Shown here piece after piece: positions 1 to 6,671 of a DNA stretch of 38,920 nucleotides; the stretch's first letter is position 1; every line of letters begins with the position of its first letter. Below the pieces are notes generated by a model that was given only the letters and a program-made list of their open reading frames with translations, ran no database searches and was not told where the DNA came from. The stretch lies in contig JAHFEZ010000005.1 of the NCBI GenBank assembly GCA_023248265.1, positions 1 to 38,920 of the forward strand. Reading direction: 5' to 3'. Position numbers and translations under genes: made by a program. The DNA is from Deltaproteobacteria bacterium (GTDB lineage Bacteria > Bdellovibrionota > JACOXK01 > 2-02-FULL-40-11).

Positions 1-361
1 AAAATGCATAGGCATATTTTGGGTCATTTTGAACAGCTTTTTTAAAATACTGAAGCGCTTGATCTTCATGCTCTTGATAGAGATAACAAATCCCTAAGTT
101 TAACGCAGTTGTTGCACTTTTAGGATTTAACTGAAGTGCTTTTTTATAGGCCAAAATCGCCTGCTCACTTTCTCCCAATTTTCGGTGAACAAGCCCTAAT
201 TCATTATATGCTTGGGCATATTTGGCATACGTATTGAGAGCCACTCGCAACGCATTGAGGGCCTTATTAAATCTGCCCGCTTGGCGATATTTTTGAGCCA
301 GCGTCAAATAATCTTGAGCAATTTGCTTTTGTATGGGGCTGGTTTTTGCCTTAACCTTCAT
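1..361 (-). CDS. TPR-repeat protein, partial (3' end beyond window)
   Basis: The minus strand reads open from an ATG at 361 down to base 1 (120 codons), and the C-terminal part lies outside the window. The translation shows consecutive tetratricopeptide repeats, with segments such as AYNELGLVHRKLGESEQAI and ALNLGICYLYQEHEDQAL spaced about 34 residues apart and ending in the typical NP/DP turns (LNPKSA, NDPKYA). There is no clear signal peptide in this stretch. TPR arrays are protein-interaction scaffolds, so a specific function cannot be assigned. It starts 24 bases after the stop of the hydrolase gene and is probably cotranscribed with it. The identity of the family is certain; the role is not. 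Confidence 0.8.
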   Translation of the reverse strand, partial: MKVKAKTSPIQKQIAQDYLTLAQKYRQAGRFNKALNALRVALNTYAKYAQAYNELGLVHRKLGESEQAILAYKKALQLNPKSATTALNLGICYLYQEHEDQALQYFKKAVQNDPKYAYAF

Positions 362-385
362 CGTATATTCAGATCGGCCAAATGT

Positions 386-1237
386 TTAAAAAACTTGAGT
401 AAAATTTTTGAGTTTTTCAACGTAAGAAAGCCCTCCAGTATCATACACATTTCCATGATGGGCCCCCGAAATCGCATAAAATTCTTTGGGGACAGGGGCG
501 GCCTCAAAAAGATTTTGACCCAACCGGAAGGGAACCGTTTCATCTTCTGTACCATGAATAATAAGTTTGGGCATAGAAATAGATTTTATTTTTTCTAAAG
601 ATGCAAATTTACTTTTGACAAAAAGCCCCACGGGCAAATAAGGATAAAAAATCTTTGCCATATCCAATGCTGAAGTAAAAGTACTTTCCAAAATTAAGGC
701 TGATGCGAGCCGCTTGGAAGCCAAATCAACGGCGATCGCACCCCCTAAAGATTGTCCAAAGATAACAATATTTTTTTCTGAAATATGTTTTGTTTGCGTT
801 AAGTAACCGTAGGCCGCCTGAGCATCTTGATAAAGGCCTTCTTCGGAGGGGCGACCCTTGCTCTTTCCAAAGCCCCGATAATCTATAATAAAAACATTGA
901 GGTGCACTTTTTGGACAAATATCGAAATAAGCTCTAAATTATTGCTCACGTTTCCACTGTTGCCGTGAAAAAAAAGAAGTGTTTTTTGAGGATGCCTAGC
1001 TCCCCCAACTCCAACGACCGGAAAAAACCATCCATTTAATTTTATGTGGTCTTTTGTTTCAAAAAACACATTTTCAAACTTAAGATGATAGTGATCGGGC
1101 ATTTGCAAAATTTCTGCCTTGGGATGAAAAATAATATTTCCTTCATCAAGGCTTACTTTAAATGCATAGCCAAAATAACCCCCAAAACTCAAAAAGATGA
1201 GAAAAAGCAAAAGAATAGCAATTCTTTTTCTTTGCAT
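386..1237 (-). CDS. Membrane-anchored alpha/beta hydrolase (BEM46/ABHD13-like)
   Basis: This is a serine alpha/beta hydrolase of the COG1073 type. Visible elements are an N-terminal hydrophobic anchor (AILLLFLIFLSFGGYFGYAF), the oxyanion-region motif LFFHGNSGN, the nucleophile elbow GQSLGG, a late acid in HGTEDETVP, and the catalytic-type His in SGAHHGN. The enzyme is expected to sit on the periplasmic or inner-membrane face; its substrate is unknown. I chose the ATG at 1237, which puts the anchor right at the N terminus. A TTG at 1276 would add 13 residues but has no ribosome-binding site. An AAAGGAG lies about 15 bases before the ATG, further than ideal. The downstream TPR gene follows at once. 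Confidence 0.85.
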   Translation of the reverse strand: MQRKRIAILLLFLIFLSFGGYFGYAFKVSLDEGNIIFHPKAEILQMPDHYHLKFENVFFETKDHIKLNGWFFPVVGVGGARHPQKTLLFFHGNSGNVSNNLELISIFVQKVHLNVFIIDYRGFGKSKGRPSEEGLYQDAQAAYGYLTQTKHISEKNIVIFGQSLGGAIAVDLASKRLASALILESTFTSALDMAKIFYPYLPVGLFVKSKFASLEKIKSISMPKLIIHGTEDETVPFRLGQNLFEAAPVPKEFYAISGAHHGNVYDTGGLSYVEKLKNFTQVF

Positions 1238-1328
1238 AGCACCATCAACATACTCCTTTAAAGTTTTAGACCTCAAGAAAATTTATAACCGCCCGATAAG
1301 CTTATGAAAACCAAACAAGGAGATAACC
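1238..1328. promoter_or_regulatory. Divergent intergenic region with overlapping -10-like sites
   Basis: The region lies between the divergent hydrolase and PASTA-FN3 genes. The sequence TTTATAACC at about 1282-1290 gives a TATAAC -10-like hexamer on the plus strand and TATAAA on the minus strand, so the two promoters may overlap and compete. No strong -35 was seen on either strand. A good Shine-Dalgarno sequence (AAGGAGAT, about 1317-1324) precedes the ATG at 1329. Confidence 0.3.
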
Positions 1329-3179
1329 ATGAAAAACCCACGGCCCCAATCCATGATGATTTTAGCAATGACCCTTATATTTATTTCAACCAGCCTTCAT
1401 GCAGGATGGAACACGCTTAGACAGATCCAAATTCAAGGTAACAAAACGACGGTTCCAGAAGTCACGGGAAAGCCCCTACATACTGCAAAGGAAATTCTAA
1501 AAAGATCTGGGTTGCCATTTGAGGTTATCAATGAAGGACGCACTTTAAGCTCTGAAGAAAATGAACTCGTTACAAAACAAGAACCGAAAGCCAATAACCC
1601 CGTAACACAAGACACAAAAGTTAAATTATGGCTTAGTAAAGAAGCTGGTCAAGATGTTCAAGCAAAAAAATCGATCCCCAGTACCCTAATTAAAGTTCTT
1701 GAAAGCTCGCCCCAACACATCGCACTCTCGGGTCCCGATAGAGTGCGCCATGGTACTCTTTTTCAACTACAATGGACTCCTATCCGACAGATTCAGGAAT
1801 ATGAGCTCCACATGAGCCGTGACCGCAACTTTGCATACTTTGAAACTCAAAGGGTTATTGAAGCTAGAAGGGCCTTTCTTCAAAGTGCCAGCGAGGATGA
1901 TTCACATGTATACTTTCGCGTTCGTGCTATTTTTACAGATGGTAATCCCGGCATGTGGTCAAATATTAAAGATGTAACCATTACCGCCATGGAAGCCCCT
2001 CAACTTTCAATCAATAGAACTTCGGTTAATTCGGACCAACTTTACACGATGAATTGGTCCGTAGTTCAGGGGGCCACCTATTATTATGTGCAACGCTCAC
2101 CTCAGCCTTCTTTCCCTCGAGACCAAACTTTTTCATATCAAGTTGTCCCCAACTCTGATCAGCAGCATCATGAAGTCCATCAGAGAACTATCTATTATTA
2201 CCGAGTACAAGCAAGGCAAGACCTGAATAAGGGACGATGGTCTAATGCTGTTTCTGTGGCCATCGAACCCGGACGCAGCGCTACATCAGAAACACTGGCA
2301 GCTCCACGGCTTTCCACTTCAGCAACCAGTGTGTATGGCGGGAACGCTTTTCAATTAAGCTGGAGTAATATCCCAGGCGCTGTCCAATACGATTTTCAAA
2401 GCGCGGATAACCTTGAATTTAGACAGGGAGCCCTTTCTTCTCTTCAGTCCACCCAAACAACCTCTCGCATCAATATCAGAAATTTCCAAGACAGAGGAGT
2501 AACCTATTACCATCATGTACGCGCCCGCAATGAACAGGGCCCAGGCGCCTGGTCAAATATAGTGAGTGTCTCCATAAACCCTCTGCCAGCACCCCTGCTT
2601 ACGGTCAATTCCAATCAAGCTCAATCCGATCAAACTTACACGATTTCATGGTCACAAATTGAGCAGGCACGCGAATATATTGTGGAAGAATCTACGGCTC
2701 CTACCTTCTCAAGCGCAAACGTACGGTTGTATACTGTATCCAGCACAACATTGCCAGCTCACAACACCGTTTCTCAAAACATGCTCTACTACTACCGCGT
2801 TCGCGGGGACAATAGCCAAAGTGGTGGACGCTTTTCAAATATTGTAACCGTGGCAGTAAGTCCCTCACGAGGTACGGCTTCTACTCTTCCTGCTCCCACT
2901 CTTTCAGTTAATCCAACTCGGGTAATATCAAATGAAGCATTTGAACTGGGGTGGAATCGCATCACAGAGGCTCGAAACTATGATGTAGAAGAAAGTAGTG
3001 ACTCTACCTTCTCAAGGCCCAGCACTTTTGAAACAGAATTGCTACGATCAAGCATGCGAATTAATCTTAGCATTTCAAGACAAAGTACCACACACTACTA
3101 TCGTGTACGCGCCCGCAATGATCATGGCTCAGGTCCTTGGTCAAATATCATTCAAGTATTTATAGAATACCGAGAGTAA
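1329..3179 (+). CDS. Secreted PASTA plus fibronectin-III-like repeat protein
   Basis: This is a 616-residue exported protein. Residues 1-25 are a signal peptide ending near SLHAG. Residues about 40-107 form a PASTA-type domain (TVPEVTGKPLHTAKEILKRS, later KVKLWLS). About 120-616 hold five tandem FN3-like repeats of roughly 95 residues, each ending in a variant of YYRVRARN...GxWSNI. PASTA domains bind peptidoglycan or act as spacers, and FN3 repeats are adhesion or spacer modules, so a cell-envelope or surface role is inferred. No kinase, penicillin-binding or anchoring domain is attached. The start is supported by AAGGAG seven bases upstream. It is separated from ssb by 92 bases and is probably its own transcription unit. 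Confidence 0.8.
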   Translation: MKNPRPQSMMILAMTLIFISTSLHAGWNTLRQIQIQGNKTTVPEVTGKPLHTAKEILKRSGLPFEVINEGRTLSSEENELVTKQEPKANNPVTQDTKVKLWLSKEAGQDVQAKKSIPSTLIKVLESSPQHIALSGPDRVRHGTLFQLQWTPIRQIQEYELHMSRDRNFAYFETQRVIEARRAFLQSASEDDSHVYFRVRAIFTDGNPGMWSNIKDVTITAMEAPQLSINRTSVNSDQLYTMNWSVVQGATYYYVQRSPQPSFPRDQTFSYQVVPNSDQQHHEVHQRTIYYYRVQARQDLNKGRWSNAVSVAIEPGRSATSETLAAPRLSTSATSVYGGNAFQLSWSNIPGAVQYDFQSADNLEFRQGALSSLQSTQTTSRINIRNFQDRGVTYYHHVRARNEQGPGAWSNIVSVSINPLPAPLLTVNSNQAQSDQTYTISWSQIEQAREYIVEESTAPTFSSANVRLYTVSSTTLPAHNTVSQNMLYYYRVRGDNSQSGGRFSNIVTVAVSPSRGTASTLPAPTLSVNPTRVISNEAFELGWNRITEARNYDVEESSDSTFSRPSTFETELLRSSMRINLSISRQSTTHYYRVRARNDHGSGPWSNIIQVFIEYRE

Positions 3180-3208
3180 GATTTCATTTTGGCACAAAAA
3201 TTGCTTAC

Positions 3209-3241
3209 TTGACAGTGGGTTGAAGCTATGTTTGGCTTCAA
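3209..3241 (+). promoter_or_regulatory. Putative ssb promoter and inverted repeat
   Basis: A perfect TTGACA (-35) lies at 3209-3214. The expected -10 position (17 bases on) reads TTGGCT, a poor match; TATGTT at 3227 is too close. A 7-bp perfect inverted repeat, TTGAAGC / GCTTCAA, spans 3220-3241 with an 8-base loop and covers the -10 area. This could be an operator or an mRNA hairpin. It lacks a T-tract, so it is not a classical terminator. Confidence 0.4.
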
Positions 3242-3271
3242 AACATTAACTTTTAATCTAAAGGAGGGCGT

Positions 3272-3718
3272 ATGGCCGGAGTCAACAAAGTAATTTTAGT
3301 GGGGCGCTTAGGCGCGGATCCAGAAATGAAATACACCAATTCAGGAACAGGTGTATGTCGTTTTAATTTAGCCACATCTGAAAACTGGACAGGCAAAGAT
3401 GGACAAAAACAAGAACGCACTGAATGGCATAGAATTATTGCTTGGACAAAACTAGGAGAGCTTTGCAACCAATATCTTAAAAAGGGCCGCCAAGCTTATG
3501 TAGAAGGGCGCCTCCAGACCCGCTCCTGGGATGATAAAAACGGGGTTAAGCGCTATACCACAGAAGTTGTAGCCGCCACCATCCAGTTTTTGGGGTCCGG
3601 AGGAGAACGTTCTGCCACCTCACCCTCTGAAGCTTCTTCTTTCCAACAAGACTCCACGTTCGTTGAAGAGCCCTTGTCCCCCGCTGAGCCTGCAGGAGAT
3701 GAAGATATTCCTTTTTAA
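3272..3718 (+). CDS. ssb: Single-stranded DNA-binding protein
   Basis: SSB coats single-stranded DNA during replication, repair and recombination and recruits partner proteins through its acidic C-terminal tip. The 148-residue protein has the usual OB fold in about residues 4-110 ([17 protein letters not shown] at the start, the WHRI strand, [13 protein letters not shown]) followed by a Ser/Pro/Glu-rich disordered linker and the diagnostic tail GDEDIPF. The length is close to the bacterial norm. The start is fixed by a strong AAAGGAGG about seven bases upstream. It is preceded by a TTGACA and an inverted repeat, and followed by a TPR gene that seems to have its own promoter. Confidence 0.97.
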   Translation: MAGVNKVILVGRLGADPEMKYTNSGTGVCRFNLATSENWTGKDGQKQERTEWHRIIAWTKLGELCNQYLKKGRQAYVEGRLQTRSWDDKNGVKRYTTEVVAATIQFLGSGGERSATSPSEASSFQQDSTFVEEPLSPAEPAGDEDIPF

Positions 3719-3741
3719 ATTTCCTCATCCATTGCTATAAT
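3713..3741 (+). promoter_or_regulatory. Promoter placed for a leaderless TPR mRNA
   Basis: A perfect TATAAT lies at 3736-3741, only 8 bases before the ATG at 3750. Initiation 6-9 bases after the -10 would fall on or next to the start codon. No Shine-Dalgarno is visible before this ATG. The -35 position (3713-3718, TTTTAA) is weak. Confidence 0.45.
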
Positions 3742-3749
3742 AAAACGCG

Positions 3750-4241
3750 ATGGGAAACTCTTCGGAAAACCAGAAAAAGAAAAAGCTCGAGTTGCTCGAC
3801 TATTATCTAAAAATGCACAAAAAATATCCCCTTTCAAAATATTTTGTGCCACTGGCAGAAACATATCGTTCTTTAGATCTTTTAGATGAAGCCTTAGATA
3901 TTCTTCAAGAGGGCCTCAAATGGCATCCCAATTATTTTATTGGGCGCGCCTTATTGGCGCATGTGTACTCTCAAATGGGACGAACTTCTGAAGCTGCTTT
4001 TGAAGCAGAGCGCGTACTCCAAAGTGATCCCAAAAATCTTTTGGCTCAAAATATTTTTTCAAGACTTTCACAAGCCCACACCGAAGCTTCTTCTTCCCAA
4101 AAAAGCCGTATCCAAGATTTTCAAATCCACTCTTTAGCTCCTGTTCATAGCTCCCTTGCCCAAAAATTTTCTAAACCCAAAAAAGTAATTTTCTTAGAAC
4201 ATCTTCTTAAAAAAATACAAACTCGAGTTCGGCTTTCATGA
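3750..4241 (+). CDS. Small TPR-repeat protein
   Basis: This 163-residue protein without a signal peptide contains about three TPR units (for example YFVPLAETYRSLDLLDEALD and GRALLAHVYSQMGRTSEAA) in residues 25-115, followed by a Ser-rich then Lys-rich tail. Its role is unknown; TPR arrays mediate protein-protein contacts. Its last four bases overlap the start of aroQ (ATGA), so the two are translationally coupled. The start has no ribosome-binding site but sits just behind a TATAAT. A longer start is unlikely because the upstream gene ends only 31 bases before. Confidence 0.75.
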   Translation: MGNSSENQKKKKLELLDYYLKMHKKYPLSKYFVPLAETYRSLDLLDEALDILQEGLKWHPNYFIGRALLAHVYSQMGRTSEAAFEAERVLQSDPKNLLAQNIFSRLSQAHTEASSSQKSRIQDFQIHSLAPVHSSLAQKFSKPKKVIFLEHLLKKIQTRVRLS

Positions 4242-4726
4242 AAACAAAAAAAATTCTTGTCCTTCACGGCCCTAATTTAAATTTGCTAGGCAAGCGCGAA
4301 CTTTCTTTATATGGCTCCTTTTCTCTTAAAAAAATCAATGCTCATCTTAAAAAGATTGCGCGCGCACAAAAATATACTCTTTTTTCCTACCAATCCAATG
4401 TCGAGGGAACCCTGGTCACCAAAATCCAAAAATGGGCATCCAAAGTGGATGGCATTCTTATTAATCCTGCGGCTTATACACATACCAGCATTGCCATTCG
4501 GGATGTATTGGTCGCGGTTGGAATTCCAACCGTAGAGGTTCACTTATCTAATATTTATAAAAGAGAACCTTTTCGAAAGCAGTCTTTGATTTCTGATGTG
4601 GTGGATGGACAAGTGGTAGGCTTTGGTCCCAAAAGTTATGAACTCGGATTACATGCTCTCATTCAAACAATAGAGGGGCCCAGAAAAGGGCCCAAAGAAA
4701 GGCCCAAAGAAAGGCTAAAGACATGA
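4238..4726 (+). CDS. aroQ: 3-Dehydroquinate dehydratase, type II
   Basis: It converts 3-dehydroquinate to 3-dehydroshikimate, step three of the shikimate pathway. The type II signature is clear: LVLHGPNLNLLGKRE at the N terminus with the catalytic Arg, a Tyr in SLYGSF, INPAAYTHTS, and VEVHLSNIYKREPFR carrying the catalytic His. In the conserved SNxEG segment Val replaces the usual His (YQSNVEG). The 162-residue length is slightly above normal because of a basic tail encoded by tandem copies of a 12-base unit (KGPKERPKERLKT). The aroQ-peptidase order with overlapping ATGA junctions resembles the aroQ/M24 peptidase pair next to efp in Firmicutes, but efp is absent here. Confidence 0.95.
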   Translation: MKTKKILVLHGPNLNLLGKRELSLYGSFSLKKINAHLKKIARAQKYTLFSYQSNVEGTLVTKIQKWASKVDGILINPAAYTHTSIAIRDVLVAVGIPTVEVHLSNIYKREPFRKQSLISDVVDGQVVGFGPKSYELGLHALIQTIEGPRKGPKERPKERLKT

Positions 4727-5796
4727 AAAATTCAAATTCCATCATTCAAAACTACTTTCAAAAATATAACATCCAGGCCCTTTTGGTTTCTAATCTTCAA
4801 AATGTTCATTACCTATCCCATTTTACAGGATCCACCGCAACGCTGCTTGTTACGGACCGCGGATCTTTTTTCTTTTCTGATTTTCGTTATATGACGCAGG
4901 CCAAAGCACAAGTCAAAGGATTTACAATTATTGAGGTCGCCAGAGATTCTACCCATTCTATTGCCCAACAACTTCAAAAGTTCGGGTTAACGCGTTTAGG
5001 ATTCGAAGCCGGGGCCTTAACTTTTTCACAATATCTAATTTATCAAAAAGGGCTTTCAGGTGTAGAACTAGTCCCCATTGTTGAAGATCCCGCTTACATT
5101 CGAATGGTAAAAACCTCAGAAGAAATAAAAAATATTCAAAAGGCCATTCATGTCAACAAGCTTGCCTTTGAAAAAATTCTTCCTCGGATCAAGCCCGGGC
5201 TACGCGAAGAAGAAATTGCCAAAATGCTTGAGTTTGAAATTCGAAATTCCGGTGGAGAAAAGCTTTCTTTTGATACCATTATCGCCTCAGGCCCTCGAGG
5301 TGCGCTGCCCCATGGCCGGGCTTCTTCAAAAAAGGTTAAATGCGGAGAGCTTATTACCATCGATTTTGGAAACGTGGTTAATAACTACTGCTCAGATGAA
5401 ACTTGTACGGTGGGCCTCGGAAAACTTTCTTCAAAACAAAAAGAAATTTATACCATTGTCAAAGATGCCCACGACTTTGCTGTTGAAAAAATTAGACCTG
5501 GAAAAATGGGCAAAGAAATAGACAAGGTTGCGCGAGAGTATATTGATAAAAAAGGCTATGGAAAATATTTTGGACATGGGCTGGGCCATGGTATTGGTAT
5601 CGCTGTTCATGAACGCCCCATGGTAAATACCGCCAGCTCCGATGTGCTGGACGAAAATATGGTGTTTTCTATTGAGCCTGGCATTTATATCCCCAAGTGG
5701 GGGGGGGTAAGAATCGAAGATCTCGTTCTTTGCACGCCCAAGGGCGGAAAAGTTCTTTCTGAAATCGACAAGCGCTTAAGAATCCTTGATGCCTAA
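4723..5796 (+). CDS. M24B aminopeptidase (Xaa-Pro type)
   Basis: This 357-residue metallopeptidase has a creatinase-like N-terminal domain (about 1-125) and a pita-bread catalytic domain. The five metal ligands are visible in order: Asp in ITIDFGN, Asp in CSDETCTVG, His in GHGLGHGIG, Glu in FSIEPGIY and Glu in GGVRIEDLV. Such enzymes remove an N-terminal residue ahead of proline or cleave Xaa-Pro dipeptides; the exact specificity cannot be read from the sequence. It is cytoplasmic (no signal peptide). The start overlaps the aroQ stop by four bases. It could be annotated pepP, pepQ or YqhT-like; only the superfamily is certain. Confidence 0.9.
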   Translation: MKNSNSIIQNYFQKYNIQALLVSNLQNVHYLSHFTGSTATLLVTDRGSFFFSDFRYMTQAKAQVKGFTIIEVARDSTHSIAQQLQKFGLTRLGFEAGALTFSQYLIYQKGLSGVELVPIVEDPAYIRMVKTSEEIKNIQKAIHVNKLAFEKILPRIKPGLREEEIAKMLEFEIRNSGGEKLSFDTIIASGPRGALPHGRASSKKVKCGELITIDFGNVVNNYCSDETCTVGLGKLSSKQKEIYTIVKDAHDFAVEKIRPGKMGKEIDKVAREYIDKKGYGKYFGHGLGHGIGIAVHERPMVNTASSDVLDENMVFSIEPGIYIPKWGGVRIEDLVLCTPKGGKVLSEIDKRLRILDA

Positions 5797-5814
5797 TACA
5801 CATGCCTAAAGTCT

Positions 5815-6669
5815 ATGGATGACGAGTACTATCTTCTAAGAGAAATTGCCCTTCTTTTAAAACATAAAAAAAATAGTGAGGCCGCACATCTTTATGAAAA
5901 ACTGGGATACCTTTTTTTTAAAAGAAATTTTCATCAAAAAGCCTTGGCCGCGTACCAAAAAGCCCTTTCTCTTTCTTCTGAGCCTCATATCTATGTAGCC
6001 CTTGCCAATATTTATGAAGACTTAAATCAAAAATTCTTAGCCCAAGAAGCTCTATCCCGTGTGCCCCCAGAACCCTCTCAGGCCCCTCCTGCAGCCCCTC
6101 AGCTTTTAGAAAAACCCGAGGAAAATTCTCTCTCCCCAAAAGATCCACCCAGGGGCTCACCAAGAAACCCTCCAAGAAACTCTAAAGATGAGGTCATTCG
6201 CGCTTTAGAAAAAGACCTAGGAATTGAAATTGAAGCACCCCCCAACGTCCCCCCTTTTCATCTAAAAACCCCCTTGGAGGAACTTTCTCCAGAGTCCCTA
6301 TATGAGCTGGCCATTGGTTATAAAGAAATGGGGTTATTTGAAGAAGCCATCGAATACTTAAAGAGGGCCTTGTCTCTGACTCAAGACGCCACGTTCAGCC
6401 CCATGTGCTCTCATGTTTTGGGATTGTGTTATCTCCAAGCTGAGCGTGCCTTTGAGTGTATCTCTCTTCTAGAAAAAACCCTTCATCAAAACTTAAAACT
6501 TCCCAAAGAACTGCGACTAGAGCTATTATATAGTCTAAGTCAGGCATATGAATTGAGCGGCACAGAGGGGAAGGCTCTTTCTTGTCTGAGACAAATTGAA
6601 AAAGAAGACAAGTTCTATCGCGACATTGCTGATAGAATTAAAAAAATTCGTAGCAAAAATACATTTTAA
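5815..6669 (+). CDS. TPR-repeat protein with proline-rich linker
   Basis: The protein has 284 residues. An N-terminal TPR pair (residues about 20-80, AALYEKLGYLF-like helices with ALAAYQKALSLS) is followed by a proline/serine-rich linker (about 83-125) and a second TPR block (about 148-275, LYELAIGYKEMGLFEEAIEY and HVLGLCYLQAERAFECISLL). No signal peptide or membrane segment is present. It lies two bases ahead of the tamB-like gene and 18 after the peptidase, so it belongs to the same operon. A role as a cytoplasmic scaffold for envelope assembly would be conjecture. The ATG at 5815 has no obvious Shine-Dalgarno. Confidence 0.75.
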   Translation: MDDEYYLLREIALLLKHKKNSEAAHLYEKLGYLFFKRNFHQKALAAYQKALSLSSEPHIYVALANIYEDLNQKFLAQEALSRVPPEPSQAPPAAPQLLEKPEENSLSPKDPPRGSPRNPPRNSKDEVIRALEKDLGIEIEAPPNVPPFHLKTPLEELSPESLYELAIGYKEMGLFEEAIEYLKRALSLTQDATFSPMCSHVLGLCYLQAERAFECISLLEKTLHQNLKLPKELRLELLYSLSQAYELSGTEGKALSCLRQIEKEDKFYRDIADRIKKIRSKNTF

Positions 6670-6671
6670 AA

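Noticed and set aside
212-598. 128-codon plus-strand frame across the hydrolase and TPR ends
   Set aside because: Antisense to both genes; the minus-strand products are clear TPR and hydrolase sequences.
3220-3241. Rho-independent terminator after the PASTA-FN3 gene
   Set aside because: The hairpin has only 7 bp, moderate GC and no following T-tract, and it overlaps the ssb promoter region.
4665-4726. CRISPR-like or intergenic repeat at the aroQ end
   Set aside because: Only a few short degenerate units in frame within the coding sequence; no spacers.
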